From Actinomycetes bacterium (lineage in GTDB: Bacteria > Actinomycetota > Actinomycetes > Actinomycetales > Actinomycetaceae), in contig JAFAAX010000142.1 of NCBI GenBank assembly GCA_023426345.1, positions 1-24,741 on the forward strand: DNA of 24,741 nucleotides, in the 5' to 3' direction. The notes beneath the pieces are model-generated. The model had not been told where the DNA came from. It was given only the letters and a program-made list of their open reading frames with translations, and ran no database searches. Within the stretch, counting starts at the first letter, position 1; each line of letters starts with the position of its first letter. This document shows, piece after piece, positions 1-6,642 of the stretch. Both the position numbers and the translations under genes were made by a program.

Positions 1-981
1 CCGCGCCGCTTCGCCGTCGTCCTGATCGTCTCCTCGGCCCTGCTGGGGGCGGCGCTCCTGACCGGAATGCTGGCGGGGAGCCTGTGGCTGCGCACGGGGG
101 ACATCACCCTGTGGATGCGCGGCGCCGCCCCCGACCTCATCCAGGGATCCCTCGACGAGCGCATCCCCCGCGTCCTGGCGGCGGCCGCCTCGGGCGCCGC
201 CCTGGGGCTGGCCGGATGCGTCGTCCAGACGGCGGCGCGCAACCCGCTGGCCGAGCCCTCGATCCTCGGGATCACCGCCGGCGCGGGGACGGGCGCCGTG
301 CTGGCGACGGTGACGGGCGGGGGGCGCCCTCTCCTCGTCGCCCTGGCCCTGGCGACGGGCGTGGCAACCTTCGCGCTCATCGTGGCCCTGGCCTGGCGCG
401 GGGGCCTGCACCCCGACCGGTTCGTCCTGGTCGGCATCGGCGTGGGCAACGCGATGAGCGCCGTGTCCACCTATCTGCTGCTGCGCGCGGACCCCTACAA
501 CACGCCGAAGATCTACACGTGGCTGTCCGGGACGACCTACGGCCGGCAGTTCGCCGACGTCGCGCCCGTGCTGGCGGTGCTGGCTGTGGCCCTGCCGATC
601 GTCGTCGCCCACCGCCGCGACCTGGACCTGCTGGCCATCGACGAGGACACCCCGCGCATCCTCGGCGTCCGCGCCGACCGGACGCGCCTGGCGCTGCTGT
701 GCGTCTGCGCCCTGCTGGCGGGCGCCAGCGTGGTCGCGATCGGCGTCGTCGGATTCGTCGGGCTCATCGCCCCGCACCTCGCGCGCTCCCTGGTCGGATC
801 GCGCCACGCCCGGACGATCCCGGTGTCGATGATCCTGGGCGCCCTGCTGGTGTCCGTGGCGGACACCCTGGGACGGACCGCCATCGCGCCCTCGCAGATC
901 CCGGCGGGCCTCATGACCGCGCTGATCGGCGCCCCCTACTTCGTTTTCCTGATGCGTCGCTCGCGGACGGACCGCCCCTGA
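1..981 (+). CDS. FecCD-family iron-siderophore ABC transporter permease (5' partial)
   Basis: Membrane permease of an iron(III)-siderophore/cobalamin-type ABC importer. The reading frame is open from base 1, so the N-terminus lies outside the window; 326 residues are visible, close to the usual 330-350 of the family. Characteristic FecCD features are seen: the R-(I/V)-PR entry motif (ERIPRVLAA), the following AGCVVQTAARNPLAEPSILGITAGAG block, the cytoplasmic coupling region with ILGV (residues near DEDTPRILGVRADRTR), and GFVGLIAPHLARSLVG near the C-terminus. Several hydrophobic membrane segments are evident. The partner permease, ATPase and binding protein are not in this window and may lie upstream. 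It is convergent with the ABC-F gene. The substrate cannot be read from sequence. Family assignment is secure. Confidence 0.93.
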   Translation, partial: PRRFAVVLIVSSALLGAALLTGMLAGSLWLRTGDITLWMRGAAPDLIQGSLDERIPRVLAAAASGAALGLAGCVVQTAARNPLAEPSILGITAGAGTGAVLATVTGGGRPLLVALALATGVATFALIVALAWRGGLHPDRFVLVGIGVGNAMSAVSTYLLLRADPYNTPKIYTWLSGTTYGRQFADVAPVLAVLAVALPIVVAHRRDLDLLAIDEDTPRILGVRADRTRLALLCVCALLAGASVVAIGVVGFVGLIAPHLARSLVGSRHARTIPVSMILGALLVSVADTLGRTAIAPSQIPAGLMTALIGAPYFVFLMRRSRTDRP

Positions 982-1014
982 TCGGCGGGGACCGCGCGGA
1001 GGCGCCCCCGCGGG

Positions 1015-1036
1015 CGCGTCGGCCCGCCGACCCGCG
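1015..1036. terminator. Possible hairpin between convergent genes
   Basis: In the 67-bp gap between the permease stop and the ABC-F stop, GTCGG (1018-1022) and CCGAC (1027-1031) pair around a CCCG loop, and outer bases can extend the stem with a bulge. There is no T-tract, as is common in high-GC genomes. A two-way terminator is plausible from position only. Confidence 0.3.
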
Positions 1037-1048
1037 AGTCCGCCGGAC

Positions 1049-2755
1049 TCAGCTTCCCGCGGGCGCCAGTTCCAGCACCCGGCCCCGCCAGCGCCGCCGC
1101 AGCCACCGGTCGTGGCTGGCCACGACGACGATGCCGGAGTATCCGGGCAGGAGCTCCTCCAGCGCGGTGGCCAGATCCAAGGAGAGGTGGTTGGTCGGCT
1201 CGTCCAGGGCCAGGACGTCGGGCGGATCCGCCAGGACGATCGCCAGTTCCAGGCGCCGCAGCTGTCCGGTGGACAGGACGCCGGTGGGCCGGGCGAGATC
1301 GCGCGGATGGATCAGGCCGAAGGCCGTCAGCGGGACCTCGTCGGCGCGCGCGTCGCCCACAGCCGCGCGGTAGGCGCGCTCGACGGTGACGTCAGGATCG
1401 AGCGGCGCCGGATCCTGGGCGAGCAGTCCGACGCGCCCGCGCACCGTCGCCGTTCCCGAGGTCGGGGCCAGCCCGCCGTCGAGGACCGCCAGCAGCGTGG
1501 ACTTGCCCGATCCGTTGGGGCCCTCGACGAGGACCTGCTCCCCGGGCCCGGCGTCGAGGGTGACGGGCGCCAGCCGCCCGGCCACCGCCGCTTCGCGCAG
1601 AGTGAGTCCGGCCGCGGCGGATTCCGGCGTCCCCGCCGCGTCCAGGCCGCGGAAGACCAGTTCGCGCGGGGGCCTGCGCACCTGGGAGGCCTCCAGCGCC
1701 TCGCGGCGCCTCGCCGCGTCGTCGACCCGGCGCTTGACCACGCGGGCGTTGCGGTCGGCGTAGAACTTCTTCGCGGCTCCGCCCTCGGAGCGCGGCTCCG
1801 CGCCGGGGTGCCCGACCGTGTGCGCCTCGCGCGCCCGGGCCCGCAGGCGCCGCAGCTCCCCCTGCTCGGAGGCGTACCTGCGCTCCCAGGCCTCCCTCTC
1901 GTCGAGGCGCGCCAGCACGTGGTCGCTGTACCGCCCGCGCGTGCGCGTCAGGCCGCGCACGGCGGCGCCCTCGTCGGGGCTCCCCTCCCCGCTCCCCGCA
2001 CCTCCGGCGACGGGGGAGGGGACGGGATCGAGGTCGAGGATCTCCGTGGCGACGTCATCGAGGAACGCGCGGTCGTGGGAGGCGGCGAGGACCGGGCCGC
2101 GCCAGGCCAGCAGCGTGCGGCGCAGGAAGTCCGCGGCCGCGTCGTCGAGGTGGTTCGTGGGCTCGTCCAGGAGCAGGACGTCGGGGCGCTCGAGCAGCAG
2201 GCACGCCAGCATGAGGCGCGAGCGCTGCCCGCCCGACAGCGTCGCGACCGTGCGCCCGGGCTCGAGGCCGCCCAGTCCGAGCCCCGCCAGCGTGGCGTCC
2301 GCGGCGGCCTCCGCGGTCCAGGCGTCCGCCCGCTGCGCCGCGTCCAGCGCCTCGTCCAGTGCGCGCGTCCGCCCGGGGTCCTCCGGGGCCTCGGCCAGGG
2401 CGGCTCCGGCGCGCTCGACCCGGTCGCGCAGCAGGAGCAGCGGCGCCTGGGCGCGCCGGACGGTCTCCGTCACCGAGACCTCGGCAGGCAGGGGGAAGTC
2501 CTGCCAGAGCAGGCCGACGCGGGCACCGACGGGGACCTCGACGGCGCCCGCATCAGGCTGGTCGACGCCCGCGAGGAGACGCAGCAGCGTCGACTTCCCC
2601 GAGCCGTTCTGGCCGATGAGGCCCGCGCGGGCTCCGGCGTGGACGGTGAAGGACACGTCGGAGAGGACCTGGTGGTCTCCGAAGGAGCGGGAGACCCCGG
2701 CGGCGCGGATGAAGGGCGCCGACGACGGAGGAAGAAGGGAGGGAAGGGACGACAT
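1049..2755 (-). CDS. ABC-F family ATP-binding protein
   Basis: 568-residue soluble protein with two fused ABC ATPase domains and no membrane segments, which is the ABC-F (ribosome-associated) layout. Domain 1 has Walker A GQNGSGKST (about residues 48-56), signature LSGGQRSRL and Walker B LLLDEPTNHLD. Domain 2 has Walker A GPNGSGKST, a variant signature LSTGQLRRL and Walker B ALDEPTNHLS. The charged linker between them (about residues 270-350, rich in Arg, Glu and Ala) corresponds to the P-site-tRNA-interaction linker. Family members either help translation (EttA, Uup-like) or protect ribosomes from antibiotics (Vga, Msr, OleB-like); which applies here cannot be told. The ATG is supported by GGAG five bases upstream. 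The gene is monocistronic with a strong predicted promoter at 2868-2897. Confidence 0.9.
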   Translation of the reverse strand: MSSLPSLLPPSSAPFIRAAGVSRSFGDHQVLSDVSFTVHAGARAGLIGQNGSGKSTLLRLLAGVDQPDAGAVEVPVGARVGLLWQDFPLPAEVSVTETVRRAQAPLLLLRDRVERAGAALAEAPEDPGRTRALDEALDAAQRADAWTAEAAADATLAGLGLGGLEPGRTVATLSGGQRSRLMLACLLLERPDVLLLDEPTNHLDDAAADFLRRTLLAWRGPVLAASHDRAFLDDVATEILDLDPVPSPVAGGAGSGEGSPDEGAAVRGLTRTRGRYSDHVLARLDEREAWERRYASEQGELRRLRARAREAHTVGHPGAEPRSEGGAAKKFYADRNARVVKRRVDDAARRREALEASQVRRPPRELVFRGLDAAGTPESAAAGLTLREAAVAGRLAPVTLDAGPGEQVLVEGPNGSGKSTLLAVLDGGLAPTSGTATVRGRVGLLAQDPAPLDPDVTVERAYRAAVGDARADEVPLTAFGLIHPRDLARPTGVLSTGQLRRLELAIVLADPPDVLALDEPTNHLSLDLATALEELLPGYSGIVVVASHDRWLRRRWRGRVLELAPAGS

Positions 2756-2867
2756 GACGGACTCCGGAAGAAGAGCGAGGGCCGCGCCAGGGGGCCGACG
2801 GGATCTCGATGTCCCGGGTCGGCCGCGCCGATGGCGCGCTGGAGTCAGTCAGTTCCACACGGCCGCG

Positions 2868-2897
2868 ACCCTACGGGACCCGCGACGTGCCTGTCAA
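2868..2897 (-). promoter_or_regulatory. Predicted promoter of the ABC-F gene
   Basis: On the minus strand a perfect -35 TTGACA (2897-2892) and a -10 TAGGGT (2873-2868) are separated by 18 bp. Transcription would start near 2861-2860, leaving a leader of about 105 nt before the ATG. Long leaders are common upstream of antibiotic-inducible ABC-F genes, but no convincing regulatory uORF or terminator pair is visible here. Confidence 0.6.
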
Positions 2898-3298
2898 CGG
2901 GGACGAGGCGAGGCGCGCGCGGTTGGGGCCGTGGAGCGCGGACCTGTCGGCGGTCGCAGCCGGACAGCACCAAATGGTCGGGTCCGTTCGGCGCGCATGA
3001 AGCAGCACTCTCGCGTTTCCGCAGGTCGTGGGTGTGGGTTTCGACCGGTCCGGCAAGCGGGCTCGGACCATTTGGTGTCATCCGGTGCCGGATCGGCAGT
3101 GACGAGGCCGGCGCCGGCTCGGCCGGCGCCCGCGTGGCCGGGTTCCGCGGTCCCCGGAGCCGCCCTGGTCGGGGGATGCGTGCCCCGGGGAGCCCGTCCC
3201 CGGCCGGGCCCGGACGCGGAACGTCCCGCGCGGCCCCGACCGCACGTGCCTCGCGGGGGAGAGGCCTCTTTCCCCGTGAGGACGGACACATGACGCGT
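2898..3298. other. Gene-free intergenic stretch between divergent ABC-F and amrB
   Basis: No supported gene is seen here. Several long open frames cross the stretch on both strands, but they lack a ribosome binding site or a recognisable protein, as expected in GC-rich DNA. It contains the inverted-repeat segment listed at 2968-3077 and several GC-rich palindromes around 3108-3215, for example GGCGCC and CCCCGGGG. The part around 2995-3060 is noticeably less GC-rich than its surroundings. Confidence 0.5.
2968..3077. repeat. 110-bp segment bounded by 12-bp perfect inverted repeats
   Basis: CACCAAATGGTC at 2968-2979 is matched by its exact reverse complement GACCATTTGGTG at 3066-3077. Similarity extends outward imperfectly: both arms read GGAnnnCACCAAATGGTC when each is written in the same orientation. 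The A/T-rich cores stand out in GC-rich DNA. The 86-bp interior has no gene. No clear target-site duplication flanks it, so a miniature mobile element is only one possibility; paired protein-binding sites are another. Confidence 0.6.
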
Positions 3299-3304
3299 TA
3301 GGCT
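3299..3304 (+). promoter_or_regulatory. Predicted -10 box of the amrBAS operon
   Basis: TAGGCT lies 34 bp before the amrB ATG and matches the TAGGCT/TAGGGT -10 form used by other genes in the window. The -35 region is weak. A purine-rich ribosome binding site (GGGGAGG, about 3328-3334) follows. Confidence 0.45.
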
Positions 3305-3338
3305 CAGGAGGACCGGTCGATGAGGAGGGGAGGCCACG

Positions 3339-4181
3339 ATGACACCGACAGCGAGGCCCCCGGCTGTCGCCGGGATGTTCTATCCCGCCGAGCCCGATCA
3401 GGTGCGCCGCGACGCGGACCGGCTGCTGGACGCCGCCGAGGAGCGGTTGGCCGCCTTGTCGGAGCGCCCCTCGCCGAAGGCGCTCGTGATCCCGCACGCC
3501 GGGTGGATGTGGTCGGGGGACCTGGCGGCGCTGGGCTGGCAGAGCCTCGCGCCGCGCGCGCCCCGGATCCGCTGCGTCCTCCTGCTGGGCCCCACTCACC
3601 GCGTGGCCATCCGGGGCGCCGCGCTGCCGGGCGCGGACCTGTTCGCCACGCCGATCGGGGCGTTGCGCGTGCCGACGGAGGAGGTGCTCGCGGCGACCGC
3701 CGGCCTAGAGGCTCCCGTTCACGTCGACCCGCTCACCCATGCCGAGGAACACGCCCTGGAGGTCCAGGTCCCCTTCATCCAGCGGGTTCTGGGCTCCGAT
3801 GTCGAGTTGATCCCCCTCAACGTCGGCGAGGCGCCCCCGGACGCTGTCGCCGACATCATCGACGCGCTGTGGGGAGGCCCGGAGACCGTGGTCGCGGTCT
3901 CCAGCGACCTCTCCCACTACCACTCCTGGGAGCGGGCCCGGGAGTTGGATGCCGACACGCTCCGACGCGTCCAGGCCTGCGAGGCGCGGATTCCCGCCGA
4001 CCGCGCCTGCGGCGCGTCCCCGCTGAACGGCTTGCTGGCCGTCTGCCGGCGGCGCGGGCTGGCGCCGCGCCTGCTGGGCGCCGACAACTCCGGCGATGTC
4101 GCCGCGCCCGGCGCCGCGCTGGGCGATCACAGCCGCGTCGTCGGATATGCGGCGCTGAGCATTGAGGAGACCGCGTCATGA
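3339..4181 (+). CDS. amrB: AmmeMemoRadiSam system protein B (MEMO1 family)
   Basis: 280-residue member of the MEMO family, related to extradiol-type dioxygenases and to human MEMO1. The conserved metal-site positions known for the family are present: His53 in IPHAGW, His87 in LLGPTHR and Cys224 in ACGASPL. Other family blocks are HAEEHALEVQVPF (residues 134-146) and SSDLSHYHSW (188-197). Human MEMO1 is reported to bind redox metal; the function of the bacterial protein is not established. The ATG at 3339 follows GGGGAGG at good spacing; an ATG 19 bp upstream is out of frame. It is the first gene of a three-gene operon, overlapping amrA by four bases (ATGA), so coupled translation is expected. 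Confidence 0.93.
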   Translation: MTPTARPPAVAGMFYPAEPDQVRRDADRLLDAAEERLAALSERPSPKALVIPHAGWMWSGDLAALGWQSLAPRAPRIRCVLLLGPTHRVAIRGAALPGADLFATPIGALRVPTEEVLAATAGLEAPVHVDPLTHAEEHALEVQVPFIQRVLGSDVELIPLNVGEAPPDAVADIIDALWGGPETVVAVSSDLSHYHSWERARELDADTLRRVQACEARIPADRACGASPLNGLLAVCRRRGLAPRLLGADNSGDVAAPGAALGDHSRVVGYAALSIEETAS

Positions 4182-4795
4182 CTCTTCCCCCCGACGCCGG
4201 GACGCTGCTGCTTCCCCTGGCGCGCAACGCGATCCGCGAACGCCTCGCGGTCGACCGGACCGAGCAGATCCCCCTCGACGCGATCGCCGCCGCCGGTCCG
4301 CGCCCCGACTGGCTGGCCGGCCCCGGCGCCAGTTTCGTCACGCTCCTCCTGGACGGACGGCTCCGCGGGTGCATCGGCACGCTCAGCCCGCATCGCCCGC
4401 TCTTCGACGACGTCGCGCACAACGCGATCGCCGCCGCCTTCCACGACCCCCGGTTCGCGCCGTTGGCCGGCGGGGAGCTGGACGGCGTCGTGGTGGAGGT
4501 CTCCGTGCTGTCGGCGCGCGTCCCCCTGCCGTTCGCCTCCGAGGAGTCGGTCCTGGAGTCTCTGAGGCCCGGGATCGACGGACTGGTGCTCGAGGCCGGC
4601 TCCCTCAACCGCGCGACGTTCCTGCCCCAGGTGTGGGAGGAGCTGCCGGACCCGGCCGACTTCCTGCGCCGGCTCAAGATGAAGGCGGGGCTGGCGCCCG
4701 ACTGGTGGTCGGACGACGCGCGGCTGGAGACCTACACGGTCGAGTCGTGGAAGGAGGAGGCCCCCGAGGCGCCGGCGGCCTCCGACACGCCATGA
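4178..4795 (+). CDS. amrA: AmmeMemoRadiSam system protein A (AMMECR1 domain)
   Basis: 205-residue AMMECR1-domain protein. The hallmark LRGCIGT motif is at residues 62-68, followed by DVAHNAIAAAFHDPRF (78-93) and VVVEVSVLS (104-112), with FLPQVWEEL near residue 148. AMMECR1 proteins are conserved in all domains of life and have no settled biochemical activity. Its start codon overlaps the amrB stop (ATGA) and its stop overlaps the next start in the same way, which argues for coordinated production of all three Amr proteins, perhaps in a complex. Length is normal for the family. No signal peptide or membrane segment is seen, so it should be cytoplasmic. Confidence 0.93.
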   Translation: MTLPPDAGTLLLPLARNAIRERLAVDRTEQIPLDAIAAAGPRPDWLAGPGASFVTLLLDGRLRGCIGTLSPHRPLFDDVAHNAIAAAFHDPRFAPLAGGELDGVVVEVSVLSARVPLPFASEESVLESLRPGIDGLVLEAGSLNRATFLPQVWEELPDPADFLRRLKMKAGLAPDWWSDDARLETYTVESWKEEAPEAPAASDTP

Positions 4796-5922
4796 GCGCG
4801 ACCGCCGCCGCTGCGCCCAGAGGACGCTCCGCCCGCCGTCCGGCGGGCCGGGGACCGACGGCCCCAGGCCGGAGCCGTTGGCAGCACGCGCTGCCCGACG
4901 GCCGGATCCAGTGCGACCTGTGTCCGCGCCACTGCCGGTTGCGCGAGGGGCAGCGGGGGTTCTGCTTCGTGCGGGAGCGCCGGGGCGACGCCATCGTGTC
5001 GACGACGTGGGGGCGGAGCTCCGGATTCTGCCTGGATCCGATCGAGAAGAAGCCGCTGGCCCATTTCCACCCGGGCACGGCCGTGCTGTCGTTCGGCACG
5101 GCCGGATGCAACCTGGGGTGCCGGTTCTGCCAGAACTGGGACATCTCGGCCGCCCGCCAGTGGGACCGCCTGGGGGCGGAGGCCGCTCCCGAGCGCATCG
5201 CGGACACGGCGCGCCGCTGGGGCGTGCCCCAGGTGGCCTTCACCTACAACGACCCGGTCGTCTACGCGGAGTACGCGATCGACACGGCGCGGGCCTGCCA
5301 CGACGCGGGGGTGCGCACGGTGGCGGTGACGGCCGGGTACATCGGCCCCGAGGCGCGCGCGGACTTCTTCGAGCCGATGGACGCGGCGAACATCGACCTC
5401 AAGGGCTTCACGGAGGACTTCTACTGGCACACGACGGGCGCCCACCTGGCCGATGTCCTGGACACGATCGCGTGGGTCGCGGGGGAGGGGCGGACCTGGG
5501 TGGAACTGACGACGCTGCTCATCCCCGGGCACAACGACGCGGAGCGGGAGGTCCGCGACGAGTGCCGGTGGGTGCGGCGCGAACTGGGTCCCGACGTGCC
5601 CCTTCATTTCAGCGCCTTCCATCCGGATTTCAAGATGCGCGACGTGCCCCCGACCCCGCCCGGCGTCGTGCGGCGCGCCCGCGAGATCGCGCTGGAGGAG
5701 GGACTCCACTTCGTCTACACGGGCAACATCCACGATCCGGACGGGGACGTGACGTCCTGCCCCGGATGCGGGGCGACGCTGATCCGGCGCGACTGGTACG
5801 CGCTGCTGGAGTACCGGGTGACGCCGCGCGGGACCTGCCCCGAGTGCGGCGAGGCCGTGCCGGGCCGCTTCGACGCGGAGCCCGGCACGTTCGGCCCGCG
5901 ATCGGTGCCCGTCCGGCTCTGA
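4792..5922 (+). CDS. amrS: AmmeMemoRadiSam system radical SAM enzyme
   Basis: 376-residue radical S-adenosylmethionine enzyme. The cluster motif CxxxCxxC is Cys106, Cys110 and Cys113 (AGCNLGCRFCQNWD). An N-terminal cysteine set, Cys41, Cys44, Cys48 and Cys58 (CDLCPRHC...GFC), resembles that of PflA-like activating enzymes of this subfamily. A C-terminal pair of CxxC motifs (CPGCG and CPECG) looks like a rubredoxin- or zinc-ribbon-type metal site. The start overlaps the amrA stop (ATGA). Residues 1-30 are a low-complexity Ala/Arg-rich extension, so translation could begin later, but no better start is evident. The substrate of the family is unknown. The stop is followed directly by 22-bp tandem repeats. 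Confidence 0.93.
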   Translation: MSATAAAAPRGRSARRPAGRGPTAPGRSRWQHALPDGRIQCDLCPRHCRLREGQRGFCFVRERRGDAIVSTTWGRSSGFCLDPIEKKPLAHFHPGTAVLSFGTAGCNLGCRFCQNWDISAARQWDRLGAEAAPERIADTARRWGVPQVAFTYNDPVVYAEYAIDTARACHDAGVRTVAVTAGYIGPEARADFFEPMDAANIDLKGFTEDFYWHTTGAHLADVLDTIAWVAGEGRTWVELTTLLIPGHNDAEREVRDECRWVRRELGPDVPLHFSAFHPDFKMRDVPPTPPGVVRRAREIALEEGLHFVYTGNIHDPDGDVTSCPGCGATLIRRDWYALLEYRVTPRGTCPECGEAVPGRFDAEPGTFGPRSVPVRL

Positions 5923-5925
5923 CCG

Positions 5926-5969
5926 CGACTTCGGTCCCCTTCTCCCGCGACTTCGGTCCGGTGTCGCTC
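5926..5969. repeat. 22-bp tandem repeat, locus A (two units)
   Basis: Two units start with CGACTTCGGT at 5926 and 5948, exactly 22 bp apart. The first continues CCCCTTCTCCCG, the second diverges after the core. They begin four bases after the amrS stop and lie in the gap between convergent genes. The same family, with period 22 and core CGAGTTCGGT, occurs as four units at 21984-22071. Confidence 0.75.
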
Positions 5970-6051
5970 CTTCATCGACCATCGACGAGGCCGGCCCCGC
6001 GTGGCCGGGTCACGCCCGTCGGCTGCCATGTCGGGCCGGGGCGGTCACCGG

Positions 6052-6438
6052 TCAGTGCGCGTCTGCCCCGTGGAAGACGGCCTCGATGTTGTGCCCGTCC
6101 GGGTCGTGGACGAAGGCGGCGTAGTAGCCGGGATGGTACTGCGGGCGCTCGCCGGGGCCGCCGTTGTCCGCGCCGCCGGCGGCCAGAGCCGCGGCGTGGA
6201 ACGCCTGGACCTGCTCGACGGAGGAGGCCGCGAAGGCGACGTGGACCGGCGAGGGCTCCTCGGCGATCCCGAGCCAGAAGTCCCCGCCGGGATCGGCCCC
6301 GTCGGGAGCGGGGGCTCCCATGCCGACGGCGCCGTCGAACGCGAGGAGCACCCGGTATCCCAGGGGCGCCAGGGTCGCCGTGTAGAACGCGCGAGCCGCC
6401 TCGAGGTCGCGGACGCCGAGCGTCAGATGATCGATCAT
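6052..6438 (-). CDS. VOC-fold (glyoxalase/bleomycin resistance/dioxygenase superfamily) protein
   Basis: 128-residue single-module pair of the vicinal oxygen chelate superfamily, starting MIDHLTLGVRDLEAARAFYT. Candidate metal ligands are His4, His66 (PVHVAF) and Glu119 (HNIEAVFH), in the usual VOC order; the block YYAAFVHDPDGHNIE is typical of lactoylglutathione lyase-like members. The substrate is unknown, and many such proteins have roles other than resistance. The ATG has no ribosome binding site, but a -10 TAGGCT (6450-6445, minus strand) ends six bases before it, so the mRNA is probably leaderless. It is convergent with amrS and divergent from the leuA leader. Confidence 0.87.
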   Translation of the reverse strand: MIDHLTLGVRDLEAARAFYTATLAPLGYRVLLAFDGAVGMGAPAPDGADPGGDFWLGIAEEPSPVHVAFAASSVEQVQAFHAAALAAGGADNGGPGERPQYHPGYYAAFVHDPDGHNIEAVFHGADAH

Positions 6439-6444
6439 GGGTTG

Positions 6445-6450
6445 AGCCTA
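6445..6450 (-). promoter_or_regulatory. -10 box for a leaderless VOC-gene transcript
   Basis: TAGGCT on the minus strand ends six bases before the ATG at 6438, which puts the expected transcription start at or next to the start codon. No convincing -35 is seen. Confidence 0.5.
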
Positions 6451-6479
6451 CCGGCCCGGGCGTCCACGGTGTGGTCCTG

Positions 6480-6509
6480 GTGACACGCCGCCGCCGAGCG
6501 GTCTAGGGT
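6480..6509 (+). promoter_or_regulatory. Promoter of the leuA leader (leaderless)
   Basis: A -35-like GTGACA (6480-6485) and -10 TAGGGT (6504-6509) are 18 bp apart. The leader ATG is seven bases past the -10, so transcription likely starts at or near the A of the ATG. Confidence 0.6.
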
Positions 6510-6516
6510 GGCCCCC

Positions 6517-6561
6517 ATGCGGACGACGCACCTGCTGCTTCTGTGCCGCGGCGAGGCCTAA
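6517..6561 (+). CDS. leuL: leuA leader peptide (leucine attenuation)
   Basis: A 14-codon reading frame, MRTTHLLLLCRGEA, ending in TAA. Four consecutive leucine codons (CTG CTG CTT CTG, 6532-6543) are the classical sensor of charged leucyl-tRNA. It sits 81 bp upstream of the chosen leuA start and is followed by competing hairpins. Short Leu-rich leaders ending in LLCRGxA are known before leuA genes in Actinobacteria. When leucine is scarce the ribosome should stall on the Leu codons and change which downstream hairpin forms. The leader appears to be translated from a leaderless mRNA. Confidence is high because codon content, position and RNA structure agree. Confidence 0.85.
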   Translation: MRTTHLLLLCRGEA

Positions 6562-6600
6562 AAGGCCGGAACCTCGTCGCGGCGCTTGTCATGTCCGGCC
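6555..6600 (+). promoter_or_regulatory. Attenuator with mutually exclusive hairpins before leuA
   Basis: The segment GGCCGGA (6564-6570) can pair perfectly with TCCGGCC (6594-6600). Its first four bases, GGCC (6564-6567), can instead pair with GGCC at 6555-6558 around a TAAAA loop that contains the leader stop codon. GAGG (6553-6556) can also pair with CCTC (6572-6575). A ribosome on the leader would cover 6555-6558 and so set the choice. No T-tract follows the 6564-6600 hairpin, so control could act on translation or on Rho access instead of intrinsic termination. Confidence 0.65.
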
Positions 6601-6642
6601 GATGAAGGCCGACACGACGGACACACAGACAGGACCCCGACC

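Noticed and set aside
2553..2858. Minus-strand frame starting GTG at 2858, near the predicted ABC-F transcription start
   Set aside because: It overlaps the ABC-F start out of frame, has no ribosome site and resembles nothing. A regulatory role of its start region is possible but not supported.
1112..3301. Long plus-strand open frames opposite the ABC-F gene
   Set aside because: They are antisense to a well-supported gene, contain no recognisable domain, and arise from third-position GC bias.
2845..3599. Several minus-strand frames across the gap upstream of amrB
   Set aside because: Arg/Pro/Gly-rich translations without family motifs, running into amrB antisense; typical of GC-rich non-coding DNA.
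6586..6642. Longer leuA start at TTG 6586
   Set aside because: It lies in the attenuator hairpin, has no ribosome site, and adds 19 residues absent from the family. ATG 6643 gives the expected N-terminus.
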